64,000 nucleotides of DNA, taken from assembly GCF_000759795.1 (NCBI RefSeq), contig NZ_BBMZ01000002.1:1-64000 (forward strand). The letters run 5' to 3'. The notes under the pieces were generated by a model. The model did not search any database and was not told where the DNA came from. It saw nothing but the letters and a program-made list of their open reading frames with translations. The translations under genes were made by a program, and so were the position numbers. Numbering within the stretch: the stretch's first letter is position 1; each line of letters starts with the position of its first letter. Positions 26,499-39,266 of the stretch are shown in pieces. The DNA is from Pseudescherichia vulneris NBRC 102420. GTDB taxonomy: Bacteria > Pseudomonadota > Gammaproteobacteria > Enterobacterales > Enterobacteriaceae.

Positions 26499-27830
26499 TC
26501 ACTCCTTTTCGTAAAGCCGCCCTACCCACTGCATCGCCATTTCGGCGGACGTTATATTCGTAAAACTCATCAAGATCCCGCTGCGCCCCGGTTGCGTGCT
26601 ATGCCAGTCGCTTAACGCCTGTACTGCCAGCCCTCTCTGCTGCGCCCGCGCCACAATGGCTCTGTCATCGCCGTCGATATCGACCACCAGCTGAATGCCG
26701 CCGTGCTGAGGCACCACGTTAAACCCGTAATGGATGAGCGCCGCTTCCAGCCAGGCTCGCCGCTGCGCATAGTGCAGCCGCATCTTTTTCAAATGACGCC
26801 AGAAGTGTCCCTGCTGAATAAAATCCGCCAGCGCGCACTGCCACAGCGTGGGAACGCTGCACGGGGTGCTGTTGATCCGCTGACGGAACGCCGCAGCTTC
26901 GGCGGCTGGCACGACGATCCATGCCGTGCGTATGGCCGGAAACAGGGATTTGCTAAAGGTGCCGGTATAGATCACCCGCTGCGGTGCATCGAGGCTTTTT
27001 AACGGCGGCAGCGGCCTGCCGTGATAGCGGAACTCGCTGTCGTAATCGTCCTCAATAATCCACATATCGTGCTGGGCCGCCCGCGCCAGCAGCTGCCTGC
27101 GGCGGGGCAGCGACAGCGCCACACCCAACGGGCTTTGATGGGCCGGAGTAAGTAACGCAAACCGTGCCTGGGGCCAGCGCGCTATCGCCGCCTCGATATC
27201 CATCCCATTGTGATCCACGGGCACCGGAAGCCGCTGGATCCCTTCCCCATCAATGGCGGGATAGATCAACGGGAAACCGGGATCCTCCACCCACATGCTA
27301 TCCCCAGGATGGGCCAGCGTTTGCAGGATCAGGCTCATCGACTGCGCATAGCCAGAGGTAATAAATATCTGCTCCGGCTGGCATTCAATGCTGCGGGAGA
27401 AGCGCAGGTAGTCGGCGATAGCCTGACGCAGAATAGCCTCACCCGCTGGATCCCCAAGCGTGAGATCGAAGCGCGACTGGGTACGCAGGCGTCGGCCGGT
27501 CAGCCGCGCCCATAGCGCACGTGGAAAGAGATCCAGCGCGGGCAAGCCCATCTGAAACGGCTTTGGTTCATGCTCGTCGCCGGGCGGCACGGCGGGTGCC
27601 TCTGCTAACGCCGAAGGCGAAGTCTGACTCACGAAGGTGCCCGCCTGTCCGCGCCGCTCCAGCCATCCCTGTGCCACCAACTCCCCGTACGCCTGCTCAA
27701 CCGTCGTGCGTGAAATGCCATTCTCCTGGGCCCATGTCCGGCTCGACGGCAGGCGACTACCGGTTTTGAGCTCGCCAGAAGTAATGGCGGCTTTAAGCTG
27801 CCGGGCAATTTGCTGATAGCGTGCGTCCAT
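26499..27830 (-). CDS. MocR-type regulator (GntR domain fused to aminotransferase domain)
   Basis: A 443-residue MocR-type regulator. Residues 1-70 are a GntR winged helix (SRLPSSRTWAQENGISRTTVEQAY). Residues 100-440 are a fold-type I aminotransferase domain with the PLP lysine in YTGTFSKSLFPAIR (about 293-306) and EDDYDSEFRY before it. Such regulators sense PLP or amino-acid derivatives. It is divergent from the AhpD-like gene at 27916, its most likely target. Both are inserted between ygaM and nrdH, where E. coli has nothing. Confidence 0.9.
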   Translation of the reverse strand: MDARYQQIARQLKAAITSGELKTGSRLPSSRTWAQENGISRTTVEQAYGELVAQGWLERRGQAGTFVSQTSPSALAEAPAVPPGDEHEPKPFQMGLPALDLFPRALWARLTGRRLRTQSRFDLTLGDPAGEAILRQAIADYLRFSRSIECQPEQIFITSGYAQSMSLILQTLAHPGDSMWVEDPGFPLIYPAIDGEGIQRLPVPVDHNGMDIEAAIARWPQARFALLTPAHQSPLGVALSLPRRRQLLARAAQHDMWIIEDDYDSEFRYHGRPLPPLKSLDAPQRVIYTGTFSKSLFPAIRTAWIVVPAAEAAAFRQRINSTPCSVPTLWQCALADFIQQGHFWRHLKKMRLHYAQRRAWLEAALIHYGFNVVPQHGGIQLVVDIDGDDRAIVARAQQRGLAVQALSDWHSTQPGRSGILMSFTNITSAEMAMQWVGRLYEKE

Positions 27831-27915
27831 TATGGTCTGCCTTTTTAATCAAAATATGGCTCTCCAGAGCAGACCATCATAGTGCTACATTTTCGCCATC
27901 TTAACGAGGAGAAGA

Positions 27916-28353
27916 GTGATGACCCAGCTACTACGCCAGCCTTTCTATGAACTTAGCCCAGCCATCTACAACGGCCTGATTCAGGCCAGCCAGGCGCTGG
28001 AGCGATGCTCGCTTGATAACACGTTTATTGAGCTTATCTACCTGCGTATTTCACAGATCAACGGCTGTGCATTTTGTCTCGACAAGCACAGCCGGGCGCT
28101 ACGTAAAGCGGGCGTTGAGCAGGCAAAACTCGATGCGCTGGCAGGGTGGCGGATCAGCCACCACTTCAGTGATAAAGAGCAGGCGGCGCTGGCGTGGGCC
28201 GAGTCGGTTACCCATATTGCCGACAGCCACGCGGAAGAGAGCGTTTACCAGCCTCTGCTGGCCCATTTTAGCGCTGAGCAGGTGAGCGATCTGACCTGCG
28301 CTATCAGCCTGATGAATGCATTTAACCGCCTCGCCGTTGCCATGCGCCTGTAA
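27916..28353 (+). CDS. AhpD-like carboxymuconolactone decarboxylase-family protein
   Basis: A 145-residue helical protein with the AhpD-type redox motif CAFCLDKHSRALRKAG (about 52-67), a CxxC followed by the conserved His. The length and the EQAALAWAESVTHI segment match small alkylhydroperoxidase-like proteins. A role in peroxide or electrophile handling is inferred. ATG 27916 follows GAGGAGAAGAG. It shares an 85-base divergent promoter region with the MocR gene. Confidence 0.88.
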   Translation: MMTQLLRQPFYELSPAIYNGLIQASQALERCSLDNTFIELIYLRISQINGCAFCLDKHSRALRKAGVEQAKLDALAGWRISHHFSDKEQAALAWAESVTHIADSHAEESVYQPLLAHFSAEQVSDLTCAISLMNAFNRLAVAMRL

Positions 28354-28414
28354 TTTCGGCTAAAAGCCACCCGCCCCCGTCGCCATCGTCGACGGGGCAT
28401 AAGCCTGCCCTAAA

Positions 28415-28461
28415 ACCTATATATAGCGTGGTTGATAATTTTTATAACTACATCTAGTATT
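28415..28461 (+). promoter_or_regulatory. Pair of NrdR boxes upstream of nrdHIEF
   Basis: ACCTATATATAGCGTG (28415-28430) and AACTACATCTAGTATT (28446-28461) both resemble the NrdR consensus and start 31 bases (three helical turns) apart, the known spacing for NrdR. They predict repression of the operon when (d)ATP is plentiful. Confidence 0.75.
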
Positions 28462-28534
28462 CCTGTAAGCAAGAACAACATATCCCGGTGCGGTTTTCCG
28501 CGCCGGCCCACCATTATAAATGGGAATACGAATC

Positions 28535-28780
28535 ATGCGCATAACTATTTACACTCGAAACGACTGTGTCCAGTGCCACGCCACAAAACGGGCTATGGAG
28601 AGCCGGGGCGTTGAGTTTGAGATGGTGAATATCGATCTCGTTCCGGAAGCTGCCGATACGCTGCGGGAGCAGGGTTTTCGCCAGCTGCCGGTAGTGATTG
28701 CGGGCGACACCAGCTGGTCGGGCTTCCGTCCGGATATGATTAACCGCCTGCTGCCCGCCTCCCGCGTCGCCAGCGCATGA
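28535..28780 (+). CDS. nrdH: Glutaredoxin-like NrdH
   Basis: An 81-residue redoxin, the electron donor of the class Ib ribonucleotide reductase NrdEF. The active site CVQC is at residues 11-14; the end [10 protein letters not shown] is typical, as is TSWSGF. Same length as E. coli NrdH. ATG 28535 is chosen; the longer frame from 28520 lacks family support. The stop overlaps nrdI by four bases. Confidence 0.96.
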   Translation: MRITIYTRNDCVQCHATKRAMESRGVEFEMVNIDLVPEAADTLREQGFRQLPVVIAGDTSWSGFRPDMINRLLPASRVASA

Positions 28781-29159
28781 GCACTCTCGTCTACTTCTCC
28801 AGCAGCTCGGAAAATACGCAGCGCTTTATTGAGCGCCTCGGGCTGCCGGCGGTGCGCATTCCGCTTAACGAGCGCGAGCGTATTCAGGTGGACGTTCCCT
28901 ACATTCTGATCGTTCCCAGCTACGGCGGTGGCGGCACGGCGGGCGCGGTGCCGCGCCAGGTGATCCGCTTTCTGAACGATCCACAAAACCGGGCGCTGAT
29001 CCGTGGCGTCATTGCCGCTGGCAACCGTAACTTCGGTGATGCCTATGGCCGCGCCGGGGATGTGATTTCCCAAAAGTGCAGCGTCCCTTACCTCTACCGT
29101 TTTGAACTGATGGGCACGCAGCAGGATCTCGACAACGTGCGAAAAGGAGTGAGCGAATT

Positions 29160-29187
<28 letters not shown>
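28777..29187 (+). CDS. nrdI: Flavodoxin-like NrdI
   Basis: A 136-residue flavoprotein that generates the oxidant needed to assemble the dimanganese-tyrosyl radical cofactor of NrdF. The FMN-binding loop [16 protein letters not shown] (residues 6-21) and PSYGGGG are visible. ATG 28777 overlaps the nrdH stop (ATGA), and its 3' end overlaps nrdE by 28 bases. Confidence 0.96.
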
Positions 29188-32277
<3,090 letters not shown>

Positions 32278-32286
32278 TTGTTATTT

Positions 32287-32316
32287 TGGTGGGCCCTATT
32301 CTCCACGGGCCCGCCA
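32287..32316 (+). terminator. Hairpin after nrdF
   Basis: TGGTGGGCCC (32287-32296) pairs with GGGCCCGCCA (32307-32316) with one G-T mismatch position. The T-run is weak. It ends the nrd operon. Confidence 0.6.
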
Positions 32317-32630
32317 GGATATTTCCCAAAACAGCCATTCATATTACAAATTTATTTCTTTCTAACGTATGGTTAACCTCTGCTAATTATTCCTCTGAAG
32401 GCTGCAAATTCGGAGGAATTTCCGTTGCCGCGGCAAAAAAAATTGCGCCCCTGCATATCGCCGCCAGGCCCTTATATCACTGGAAGTCGCGCCGTTCGCG
32501 GTTCGGCAAATTCCATGCCAGAGTGCGATTGAGGGTTGTCTCAGATTCTCACTGTGCTAGGGTATAGCCCGTTCATTATTTCCATCAGGATTGTTATTGA
32601 TATAAATAAATACGGGAACTTTTTTATTGC
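32317..32630 (+). promoter_or_regulatory. proU promoter/leader region
   Basis: These 314 bases hold no gene. In E. coli the corresponding stretch carries the osmoregulated proU promoter and H-NS-sensitive elements extending into proV. A possible -10 (TAGGGTAT..., near 32559-32566) is visible, but I cannot assign the start. Confidence 0.4.
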
Positions 32631-33833
32631 ATGGCAATTAAACTCGAAGTAAAGAATCTCTATAAAATATTTGGCGATAACCCACAGCGTGCGTTCAAAT
32701 ATATCGACAAGGGACTTTCGAAAGCACAAATTCTGGAAAAAACAGGGCTATCGCTTGGCGTTATCAACGCCAGTCTGGCCATTGAAGAAGGCGAGATATT
32801 CGTCATCATGGGGCTCTCCGGATCGGGGAAATCGACCATGGTTCGCCTTCTCAATCGCCTGATTGAACCCACCCGCGGCCAGGTACTGATTGATGGCGTC
32901 GATATCGCCAAAATCTCCGACGCCGAGCTTCGTGAGGTGCGCAGGAAAAAGATTGCAATGGTCTTCCAGTCATTCGCGCTAATGCCACACATGACCGTAC
33001 TGGACAATACGGCGTTTGGTATGGAATTAGCGGGAGTGCCTGCGGGCGAGCGCCAGACAAAAGCGCTGGATGCGCTGCGTCAGGTCGGGCTGGAGAACTA
33101 CGCCCACGCCTATCCGGATGAGCTTTCCGGCGGCATGCGCCAGCGTGTAGGCCTTGCCCGCGCTCTGGCCATTAACCCCGATATTCTGCTGATGGACGAA
33201 GCGTTCTCGGCTCTCGATCCGCTGATCCGGACCGAGATGCAGGACGAGCTGGTGAAGCTTCAGTCGCGCCAGCAGCGCACCATTGTCTTTATCTCTCACG
33301 ATCTCGACGAAGCCATGCGCATCGGCGACCGCATCGCCATTATGCAGGGTGGCGAAGTGGTGCAGGTCGGCACGCCGGATGAGATCTTAAATAACCCGGC
33401 CAACGACTACGTGCGCACCTTCTTCCGCGGCGTGGACATCAGCCAGGTGTTTAGCGCCAAGGATATTGCCCGCCGTAGCCCGGTTGGCCTGCTGCGTAAA
33501 GCCCCCGGCTTCGGCCCACGCTCGGCGCTGAAGCTGCTGGAAGACGAGGACCGCGAATATGGCTACGTCATTGAGCGCGGCAACAAGTTTGTCGGCACGG
33601 TCTCCATCGACTCCCTGAAGGCGGCGCTGAGCCAGCAGCAGGGTATCGACGCGGCGTTAATTGACTCTCCGGCTCCGGTCGACGCAGAGACGCCGCTTAG
33701 CGAACTGCTCTCCCATGTAGGCCAGGCACCCTGTGCCGTGCCGGTAGTGGGTGAGGAGCAACAGTACGTCGGCATCATCTCAAAACGGATGCTGCTGCAG
33801 GCTTTAGATCGCGAGGGGGCAAACAATGGCTGA
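32631..33833 (+). CDS. proV: Glycine betaine/proline ABC transporter ATPase ProV
   Basis: A 400-residue ATPase of the ProU osmoprotectant importer. Walker [10 protein letters not shown] (about 61-69), Q-loop, ABC signature [14 protein letters not shown] (about 163-176), Walker [14 protein letters not shown] and the switch His in FISHD. Two CBS domains (about 285-395) sense ionic strength in this family. Start ATG 32631 matches E. coli. The stop overlaps proW by eight bases. Confidence 0.97.
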   Translation: MAIKLEVKNLYKIFGDNPQRAFKYIDKGLSKAQILEKTGLSLGVINASLAIEEGEIFVIMGLSGSGKSTMVRLLNRLIEPTRGQVLIDGVDIAKISDAELREVRRKKIAMVFQSFALMPHMTVLDNTAFGMELAGVPAGERQTKALDALRQVGLENYAHAYPDELSGGMRQRVGLARALAINPDILLMDEAFSALDPLIRTEMQDELVKLQSRQQRTIVFISHDLDEAMRIGDRIAIMQGGEVVQVGTPDEILNNPANDYVRTFFRGVDISQVFSAKDIARRSPVGLLRKAPGFGPRSALKLLEDEDREYGYVIERGNKFVGTVSIDSLKAALSQQQGIDAALIDSPAPVDAETPLSELLSHVGQAPCAVPVVGEEQQYVGIISKRMLLQALDREGANNG

Positions 33834-34899
33834 TCAATCTAATCCGTGGGGAACCACCGAGGCGGCAGATGCCGCACAATCTACCGCAACGCAGTCCGCC
33901 GACGCATGGGGTACTCCGGCTGCGGCACCGACCGACGGCGGCAGTGCAGACTGGCTGACCAGCGCCCCGCCTGCGCCGGAACACTTCAATATTATGGATC
34001 CGTTCCACAAGACGCTGATCCCGCTGGACAGCTGGGTCACTACCGGCATCGACTGGGTGGTTACCCACTTCCGTCCGGTGTTCCAGGGTATCCGCGTGCC
34101 GGTGGACTATATCCTGAACGGCTTCCAGCAGCTGCTGCTGGGCATGCCTGCCCCGGTCGCCATCGTGGTCTTTGCCCTGATCGCCTGGCAGTTTGGCAGC
34201 GCGGGCATGGGCATCGCCACTCTGATATCGCTGATCCTGATCGGCGCGATCGGTGCCTGGTCGCAGGCGATGATCACCCTGGCGCTGGTGCTGACCGCCC
34301 TGCTCTTCTGCGTGGTGATTGGCCTGCCGATGGGGATCTGGCTGGCACGCAGCCCGCGGGCGGCGAAAATTATTCGTCCGCTGCTGGATGCGATGCAGAC
34401 AACCCCGGCGTTTGTCTACCTGGTGCCGATCGTCATGCTGTTCGGTATCGGTAACGTGCCGGGCGTAGTGGTGACTATTATCTTTGCCCTGCCGCCGATC
34501 GTGCGTCTGACGATCCTCGGTATCAACCAGGTGCCAGAGGATCTGATCGAAGCCTCACGCTCGTTCGGGGCCAGCCCGCGCCAGATGCTGTTTAAAGTGC
34601 AGCTGCCGCTGGCGATGCCGACCATCATGGCCGGTGTGAACCAGACGCTGATGCTCGCCCTCTCGATGGTGGTGATCGCCTCGATGATCGCCGTGGGCGG
34701 CCTCGGCCAGATGGTGCTGCGCGGTATCGGCCGCCTCGATATGGGCCTTGCCACCGTCGGCGGCGTCGGGATCGTGATCCTGGCGATCATTCTCGACCGC
34801 CTGACCCAGGCCGTGGGTCGCGACTCCCGCAGCCGCGGCAACCGCCGCTGGTATACCTCCGGTCCTATCGGATTAGTGACTCGTCCTTTCATTAAGTAA
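33826..34899 (+). CDS. proW: Glycine betaine/proline ABC transporter permease ProW
   Basis: A 357-residue inner-membrane permease. It has the long N-terminal cytoplasmic/periplasmic extension of ProW (about 1-95, Ala/Thr/Asp-rich) and then several membrane helices. The coupling (EAA) loop is [29 protein letters not shown] (about 245-273), which contacts ProV. It overlaps proV, consistent with coupled translation. Confidence 0.96.
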   Translation: MADQSNPWGTTEAADAAQSTATQSADAWGTPAAAPTDGGSADWLTSAPPAPEHFNIMDPFHKTLIPLDSWVTTGIDWVVTHFRPVFQGIRVPVDYILNGFQQLLLGMPAPVAIVVFALIAWQFGSAGMGIATLISLILIGAIGAWSQAMITLALVLTALLFCVVIGLPMGIWLARSPRAAKIIRPLLDAMQTTPAFVYLVPIVMLFGIGNVPGVVVTIIFALPPIVRLTILGINQVPEDLIEASRSFGASPRQMLFKVQLPLAMPTIMAGVNQTLMLALSMVVIASMIAVGGLGQMVLRGIGRLDMGLATVGGVGIVILAIILDRLTQAVGRDSRSRGNRRWYTSGPIGLVTRPFIK

Positions 34900-34905
34900 G
34901 TTCTT

Positions 34906-34931
34906 GCCCGGCGGCACTCAGCTTGCCGGGC
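34906..34931. repeat. REP-like hairpin between proW and proX
   Basis: GCCCGGC and GCCGGGC arms around GGCACTCAGCTT, close to a REP (repetitive extragenic palindrome) unit. Inside an operon such hairpins can stabilise or adjust the upstream message. Confidence 0.55.
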
Positions 34932-34964
34932 CGATCCCTCTCTTCCCATAATTAAGGAACAACG

Positions 34965-35960
34965 ATGCGACATAACGTACTTATTGCCACAGCGTTTGCC
35001 ACCCTTGTCTCAACCAGCACCTTCGCCGCCGATCTACCGGGCAAAGGCATGACCGTCCAGCCGATCCAGAGCACCATCTCTGAAGAATCCTTCCAGACGC
35101 TGCTGGTCAGCCGCGCCCTTGAGAAGCTCGGCTATACCGTGAATAAAACCAGCGAAGTGGACTACAACGTCGGCTACACCTCAATTGCCTCCGGCGATGC
35201 CACCTTTACCGCCGTTAACTGGCAGCCGCTGCATGACGACATGTACGCCGCCGCCGGTGGCGATAAGAAGTTCTACCGTGAAGGCACCTTTGTTTCCGGC
35301 GCGGCGCAGGGCTACCTGGTTGATAAGAAGACCGCCGAGAAGTACCACATCACCAATATCGAACAGCTGAAGGATCCCAAGATCGCTAAACTGTTTGATA
35401 CCAACGGTGACGGCAAGGCCGACATGATGGGCTGCTCGCCAGGCTGGGGCTGCGAAGCGGTGATTAATCACCAGAACAAAGCCTTCGATCTGGAAAAAAC
35501 CGTTGAGGTCAGCCACGGTAACTACTCCGCAATGATGGCCGACACCATTGCCCGCTTCAAAGAGGGCAAGCCCATCATCTATTACACCTGGACCCCATAC
35601 TGGGTGAGTGATGTGATGAAGCCGGGCCGCGACGTGGTCTGGCTGCAGGTACCGTTCTCCTCTCTGCCGGGCGAGCAGAAGGATATCGACACCAAGCTGC
35701 CAAACGGCATGAACTACGGCTTCCCGGTAAACACCATGCATATCGTGGCCAACAAAGCCTGGGCCGAGAAAAACCCGGCGGCGGCGAAGCTGTTCTCCGT
35801 AATGAAGCTGCCGCTGGCGGACATCAACGCCCAGAATGCCATGATGCACGCGGGCAAAGCCTCGGAAGCGGATATCCAGGGCCACGTCGACGGCTGGATC
35901 AAAGCTCACCAGCAGCAGTTTGACGGCTGGATCAAAGAGGCGCTGGCCGCGCAGCAGTAA
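34965..35960 (+). CDS. proX: Periplasmic glycine betaine/proline-binding protein ProX
   Basis: A 331-residue solute-binding protein with a signal peptide ([21 protein letters not shown], cleavage before Ala-Asp). The betaine cage tryptophans are suggested by [19 protein letters not shown] and [10 protein letters not shown]. The two Cys of SPGWGC and MGC form the known disulfide. ATG 34965 follows AAGGAACAACG. Confidence 0.97.
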   Translation: MRHNVLIATAFATLVSTSTFAADLPGKGMTVQPIQSTISEESFQTLLVSRALEKLGYTVNKTSEVDYNVGYTSIASGDATFTAVNWQPLHDDMYAAAGGDKKFYREGTFVSGAAQGYLVDKKTAEKYHITNIEQLKDPKIAKLFDTNGDGKADMMGCSPGWGCEAVINHQNKAFDLEKTVEVSHGNYSAMMADTIARFKEGKPIIYYTWTPYWVSDVMKPGRDVVWLQVPFSSLPGEQKDIDTKLPNGMNYGFPVNTMHIVANKAWAEKNPAAAKLFSVMKLPLADINAQNAMMHAGKASEADIQGHVDGWIKAHQQQFDGWIKEALAAQQ

Positions 35961-35967
35961 GCACTCT

Positions 35968-35999
35968 CTCCCTCACCTGCAGGTGGGGGAGCATTTTTT
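35968..35999 (+). terminator. Rho-independent terminator of proVWX
   Basis: CTCCCTCACCT (35968-35978) pairs with AGGTGGGGGAG (35981-35991), followed by CATTTTTTC. Confidence 0.88.
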
Positions 36000-36086
36000 C
36001 AACAGCACGAACCGACACACGAACCCTCCCCAGCTATCCGCGAATTCGTTATGATAAATAATCATTTATCTGAATATCGCCTACTC

Positions 36087-37271
36087 ATGACCAAATCAAC
36101 CCATCCGCTCAGCCCCGCGCTGATTGTGCTTATGTCCGTGGCTACCGGCCTTACCGTGGCCAGCAACTACTATGCCCAGCCCCTGCTCGATACCATCGCG
36201 CGCGCCTTTTCGCTCTCCTCCAGCCAGGCCGGTTTTATCGTTACCGCCGCCCAGCTCGGCTATGCGGCGGGCCTGCTGCTGCTGGTGCCATTGGGCGATA
36301 TGTTCGAGCGCAGGACAATGATCGTAGTGATGACCCTGCTTGCGGCGGGCGGGATGTTAATTACCGCCACCAGCCAGTCGCTGGGCATGATGATCCTCGG
36401 CACCGCCCTCACCGGCCTCTTTTCCGTGGTCGCGCAAATACTGGTGCCGCTGGCCGCGACCCTCGCCACACCGGCGAAGCGTGGCAAGGTCGTCGGAACG
36501 ATCATGAGCGGCCTGCTGCTGGGGATCCTGCTGGCGCGCACCGTGGCCGGACTGCTGGCGAACCTCGGCGGCTGGCGTACGGTCTACTGGGTAGCCACCG
36601 TCCTGATGGTGGTGATGGCGTTTGCCCTCTGGCGCGGCCTGCCCAAGGTTAAGCAGGACAATCACCTCAACTACTTCCAGCTGCTCGGCTCGGTGTTCTC
36701 TCTCTTTACTCGTGACAGGCTGCTGCGTACCCGCGCCGTGCTGGGCTGCTTTACCTTTGCCAACTTCAGCATTCTCTGGACCTCTATGGCCTTCCTGCTG
36801 GCCGCCCCGCCCTTTAACTACTCTGAAGGCGTCATCGGCCTGTTTGGCCTGGCAGGGGCCGCGGGTGCGCTCGGTGCGCGTCCCGCAGGCAGCCTGGCGG
36901 ATCGGGGCAAATCACACCTGACTACCACCTGGGGTCTGCTGCTGCTCCTGCTGTCGTGGGTTGCCATCTGGTTCGGCCACGCCTCGGCGCTGGCGCTGAT
37001 CGTCGGTATTATCGTGCTGGATCTCACGGTGCAGGGGGTGCACATCACCAACCAGACGGTGATCTACCGCGTTAAGCCGGAGGCGCGTAACCGCCTCACC
37101 GCAGGTTACATGACCAGCTACTTTATCGGTGGCGCAGCCGGGTCGCTGATCTCCGCCAGCGCCTGGCAGCACGACGGCTGGCGCGGCGTCTGCGTGGCAG
37201 GCAGCGTGATGGCCCTGATCAACCTGCTGGTCTGGTGGCGCGGCTATCATCGGCAATCGGCTACGGAGTAA
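36087..37271 (+). CDS. ygaY: Major facilitator transporter YgaY
   Basis: A 394-residue (from ATG 36087; 406 from 36051) MFS drug:H+ antiporter-type transporter with about 12 membrane helices and the MFS loop 2-3 motif GDMFERRTMI. It occupies the position of ygaY, which is a pseudogene in E. coli K-12; here it is whole. No good ribosome site precedes either ATG. Substrate unknown. Its 3' end lies 160 bases before mprA. Confidence 0.85.
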   Translation: MTKSTHPLSPALIVLMSVATGLTVASNYYAQPLLDTIARAFSLSSSQAGFIVTAAQLGYAAGLLLLVPLGDMFERRTMIVVMTLLAAGGMLITATSQSLGMMILGTALTGLFSVVAQILVPLAATLATPAKRGKVVGTIMSGLLLGILLARTVAGLLANLGGWRTVYWVATVLMVVMAFALWRGLPKVKQDNHLNYFQLLGSVFSLFTRDRLLRTRAVLGCFTFANFSILWTSMAFLLAAPPFNYSEGVIGLFGLAGAAGALGARPAGSLADRGKSHLTTTWGLLLLLLSWVAIWFGHASALALIVGIIVLDLTVQGVHITNQTVIYRVKPEARNRLTAGYMTSYFIGGAAGSLISASAWQHDGWRGVCVAGSVMALINLLVWWRGYHRQSATE

Positions 37272-37432
37272 CCACTCCTTACCTTTTATTGACTTAGGTA
37301 ACGGCGGGGGTGGTAAGGTATCCCCGCTTGGTGACGGTTTCAGGCCCTAAATGTATATCCATAATTAATACATTTACTTTATTTGTCACTATCGTTACTA
37401 TATCGGCTGTAACTAATGAGGTCATACCAAAA

Positions 37433-37963
37433 ATGGATAGTTCGTTTACGCCCATTGAACAAATGCTAAAATTTCGCGCCAGTCGCTATGAGGATTTCCC
37501 GTTCAACGAGATCCTCCTTACCCGTCTGTGCATGCACATGCAGGGCAAGCTGCTGGATAACCGCAATAAGATGCTGAAAGCTCAAGGGATTAACGAGACG
37601 TTATTTATGGCGTTAATTACGCTGGAGTCTCAGGAAAACCACAGCATTCAACCCTCTGAGCTGAGCTGTGCGCTGGGTTCGTCCCGTACTAACGCGACCC
37701 GTATCGCCGATGAACTGGAAAAGCGCGGCTGGATCGAACGTCGCGAGAGCGATAACGATCGCCGCTGCCTGCATCTGCAACTGACCGATAAAGGTCATGA
37801 GTTTTTACGTCAGGTGCTACCCCCGCAGCATAACTGCCTGCACCAGCTCTGGTCTTCGCTTACCGTTGAAGAGAAAGAGCAGCTTGAGCAGATCACCCGT
37901 AAGCTGCTTACTCGCCTGGATGAGATGGATGAACAAGACGTCATCCTTGAGGCGCTGCGCTAA
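37433..37963 (+). CDS. mprA: MarR-family repressor MprA (EmrR)
   Basis: A 176-residue MarR-type repressor of emrAB that is released by uncouplers and hydrophobic drugs. The winged helix is visible as [42 protein letters not shown] (about 73-114). ATG 37433 matches E. coli [12 protein letters not shown]; the longer frame from 37310 is promoter sequence. It autoregulates the mprA-emrAB operon from a site just upstream in E. coli. Confidence 0.96.
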   Translation: MDSSFTPIEQMLKFRASRYEDFPFNEILLTRLCMHMQGKLLDNRNKMLKAQGINETLFMALITLESQENHSIQPSELSCALGSSRTNATRIADELEKRGWIERRESDNDRRCLHLQLTDKGHEFLRQVLPPQHNCLHQLWSSLTVEEKEQLEQITRKLLTRLDEMDEQDVILEALR

Positions 37964-38006
37964 CGCGACGATCCGCACGACAATCCTGATTACATAAGAA
38001 ATTGCC

Positions 38007-38032
38007 AGGCCAGCACAACGTGCTGGCCTTTT
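38007..38032 (+). terminator. Attenuating terminator between mprA and emrA
   Basis: AGGCCAGCAC pairs with GTGCTGGCCT across a three-base loop, then TTTT. It probably reduces transcription into emrAB relative to mprA. Confidence 0.75.
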
Positions 38033-38085
38033 GGTGAACAGGTCGGCTCAGCCGATGTGAAATAATAAGATCGTGGAGAACAAAC

Positions 38086-39261
38086 ATGAGCGCAAATGCG
38101 GAGAGTCAAACCCCGCAGCAACCGGTCAACAATAAGAAAGGTAAGCGTACGCGCATCCTGCTTATTCTGACCTTGCTCTTTATCGTTATTGCCGTGGCAT
38201 ATGGGATCTATTGGTTTTTAGTTTTGCGTCATCATGAAGAGACTGACGACGCTTACGTGGCAGGGAACCAGGTTCAGATCATGGCGCAGGTGTCCGGCAG
38301 CGTGACGAAAGTCTGGGTCGATAACACCGACTTTGTGAAAAAGGGTGACGTGCTGGTCACGCTGGATCCCACTGACGCGCAGCAGGCGTTCGAGAAGGCA
38401 CAGACCGCGCTGGCGTCGAGCGTGCGCCAGACCCGCCAGATGATGATCAACAGCAAACAGTATCAGGCCAACATTGAGGTGCAGAAGACCGCCCTCGCCC
38501 AGGCGCAGAGCGATCTTAATCGTCGCGTGCCGCTGGGGACCGCTAACCTGATTGGCCGTGAAGAGCTGCAGCACGCCCGGGACGCCGTAGCCAGCGCCCA
38601 GGCCCAGCTCGACGTGGCGGTTCAGCAGTATAACGCCAACCAGGCGATGATTCTGGGCACTCGCCTGGAAGATCAGCCTGCGGTGCAGCAGGCCGCAGCT
38701 GAAGTACGCAACGCCTGGCTCGCCCTGCAGCGGACCAAAATCGTCAGCCCCATGACCGGCTACGTCTCCCGCCGTGCGGTTCAGCCTGGGGCGCAGATCG
38801 GCGTCACGACTCCGCTGATGGCAGTGGTGCCGGCCTCCGGCCTGTGGGTAGATGCTAACTTTAAAGAGACCCAGCTGGCGCACATGCGTATCGGCCAGAC
38901 GGCAACCGTGGTGAGTGATATCTACGGCGACGACGTGACCTACACCGGTAAGGTGGTCGGTCTCGATATGGGTACCGGCAGCGCCTTCTCGCTGCTTCCG
39001 GCGCAGAACGCCACCGGGAACTGGATCAAAGTGGTTCAGCGTCTGCCGGTGCGTATTGAGCTGGATGCCAACCAGCTTTCCCAGCATCCGCTGCGTATTG
39101 GCCTGTCGACGCTGGTCAAGGTAGACACCAGCAACAGCGACGGCCAGATGCTGGCCAGCCAGGCACGCACCACGCCAGCCTATGAGAGTAACGCACGGGA
39201 GATCGGCCTCGAACCGGTGAATATCCTGATTAACGATATCGTGAAGGCCAACGCGGGCTAA
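38086..39261 (+). CDS. emrA: Multidrug efflux membrane-fusion protein EmrA
   Basis: A 391-residue periplasmic adaptor linking EmrB to TolC. One N-terminal membrane anchor (about 25-46, ILLILTLLFIVIAVAYGIYWFLVL), a biotinyl-lipoyl half-motif (VSGSVTKVWVDNTDFVKKGDVLV), a coiled-coil hairpin (about 95-205) and a beta-barrel. ATG 38086 follows GTGGAGAAC. emrB starts five bases after its stop. Confidence 0.97.
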   Translation: MSANAESQTPQQPVNNKKGKRTRILLILTLLFIVIAVAYGIYWFLVLRHHEETDDAYVAGNQVQIMAQVSGSVTKVWVDNTDFVKKGDVLVTLDPTDAQQAFEKAQTALASSVRQTRQMMINSKQYQANIEVQKTALAQAQSDLNRRVPLGTANLIGREELQHARDAVASAQAQLDVAVQQYNANQAMILGTRLEDQPAVQQAAAEVRNAWLALQRTKIVSPMTGYVSRRAVQPGAQIGVTTPLMAVVPASGLWVDANFKETQLAHMRIGQTATVVSDIYGDDVTYTGKVVGLDMGTGSAFSLLPAQNATGNWIKVVQRLPVRIELDANQLSQHPLRIGLSTLVKVDTSNSDGQMLASQARTTPAYESNAREIGLEPVNILINDIVKANAG

Positions 39262-39266
39262 CCCTG

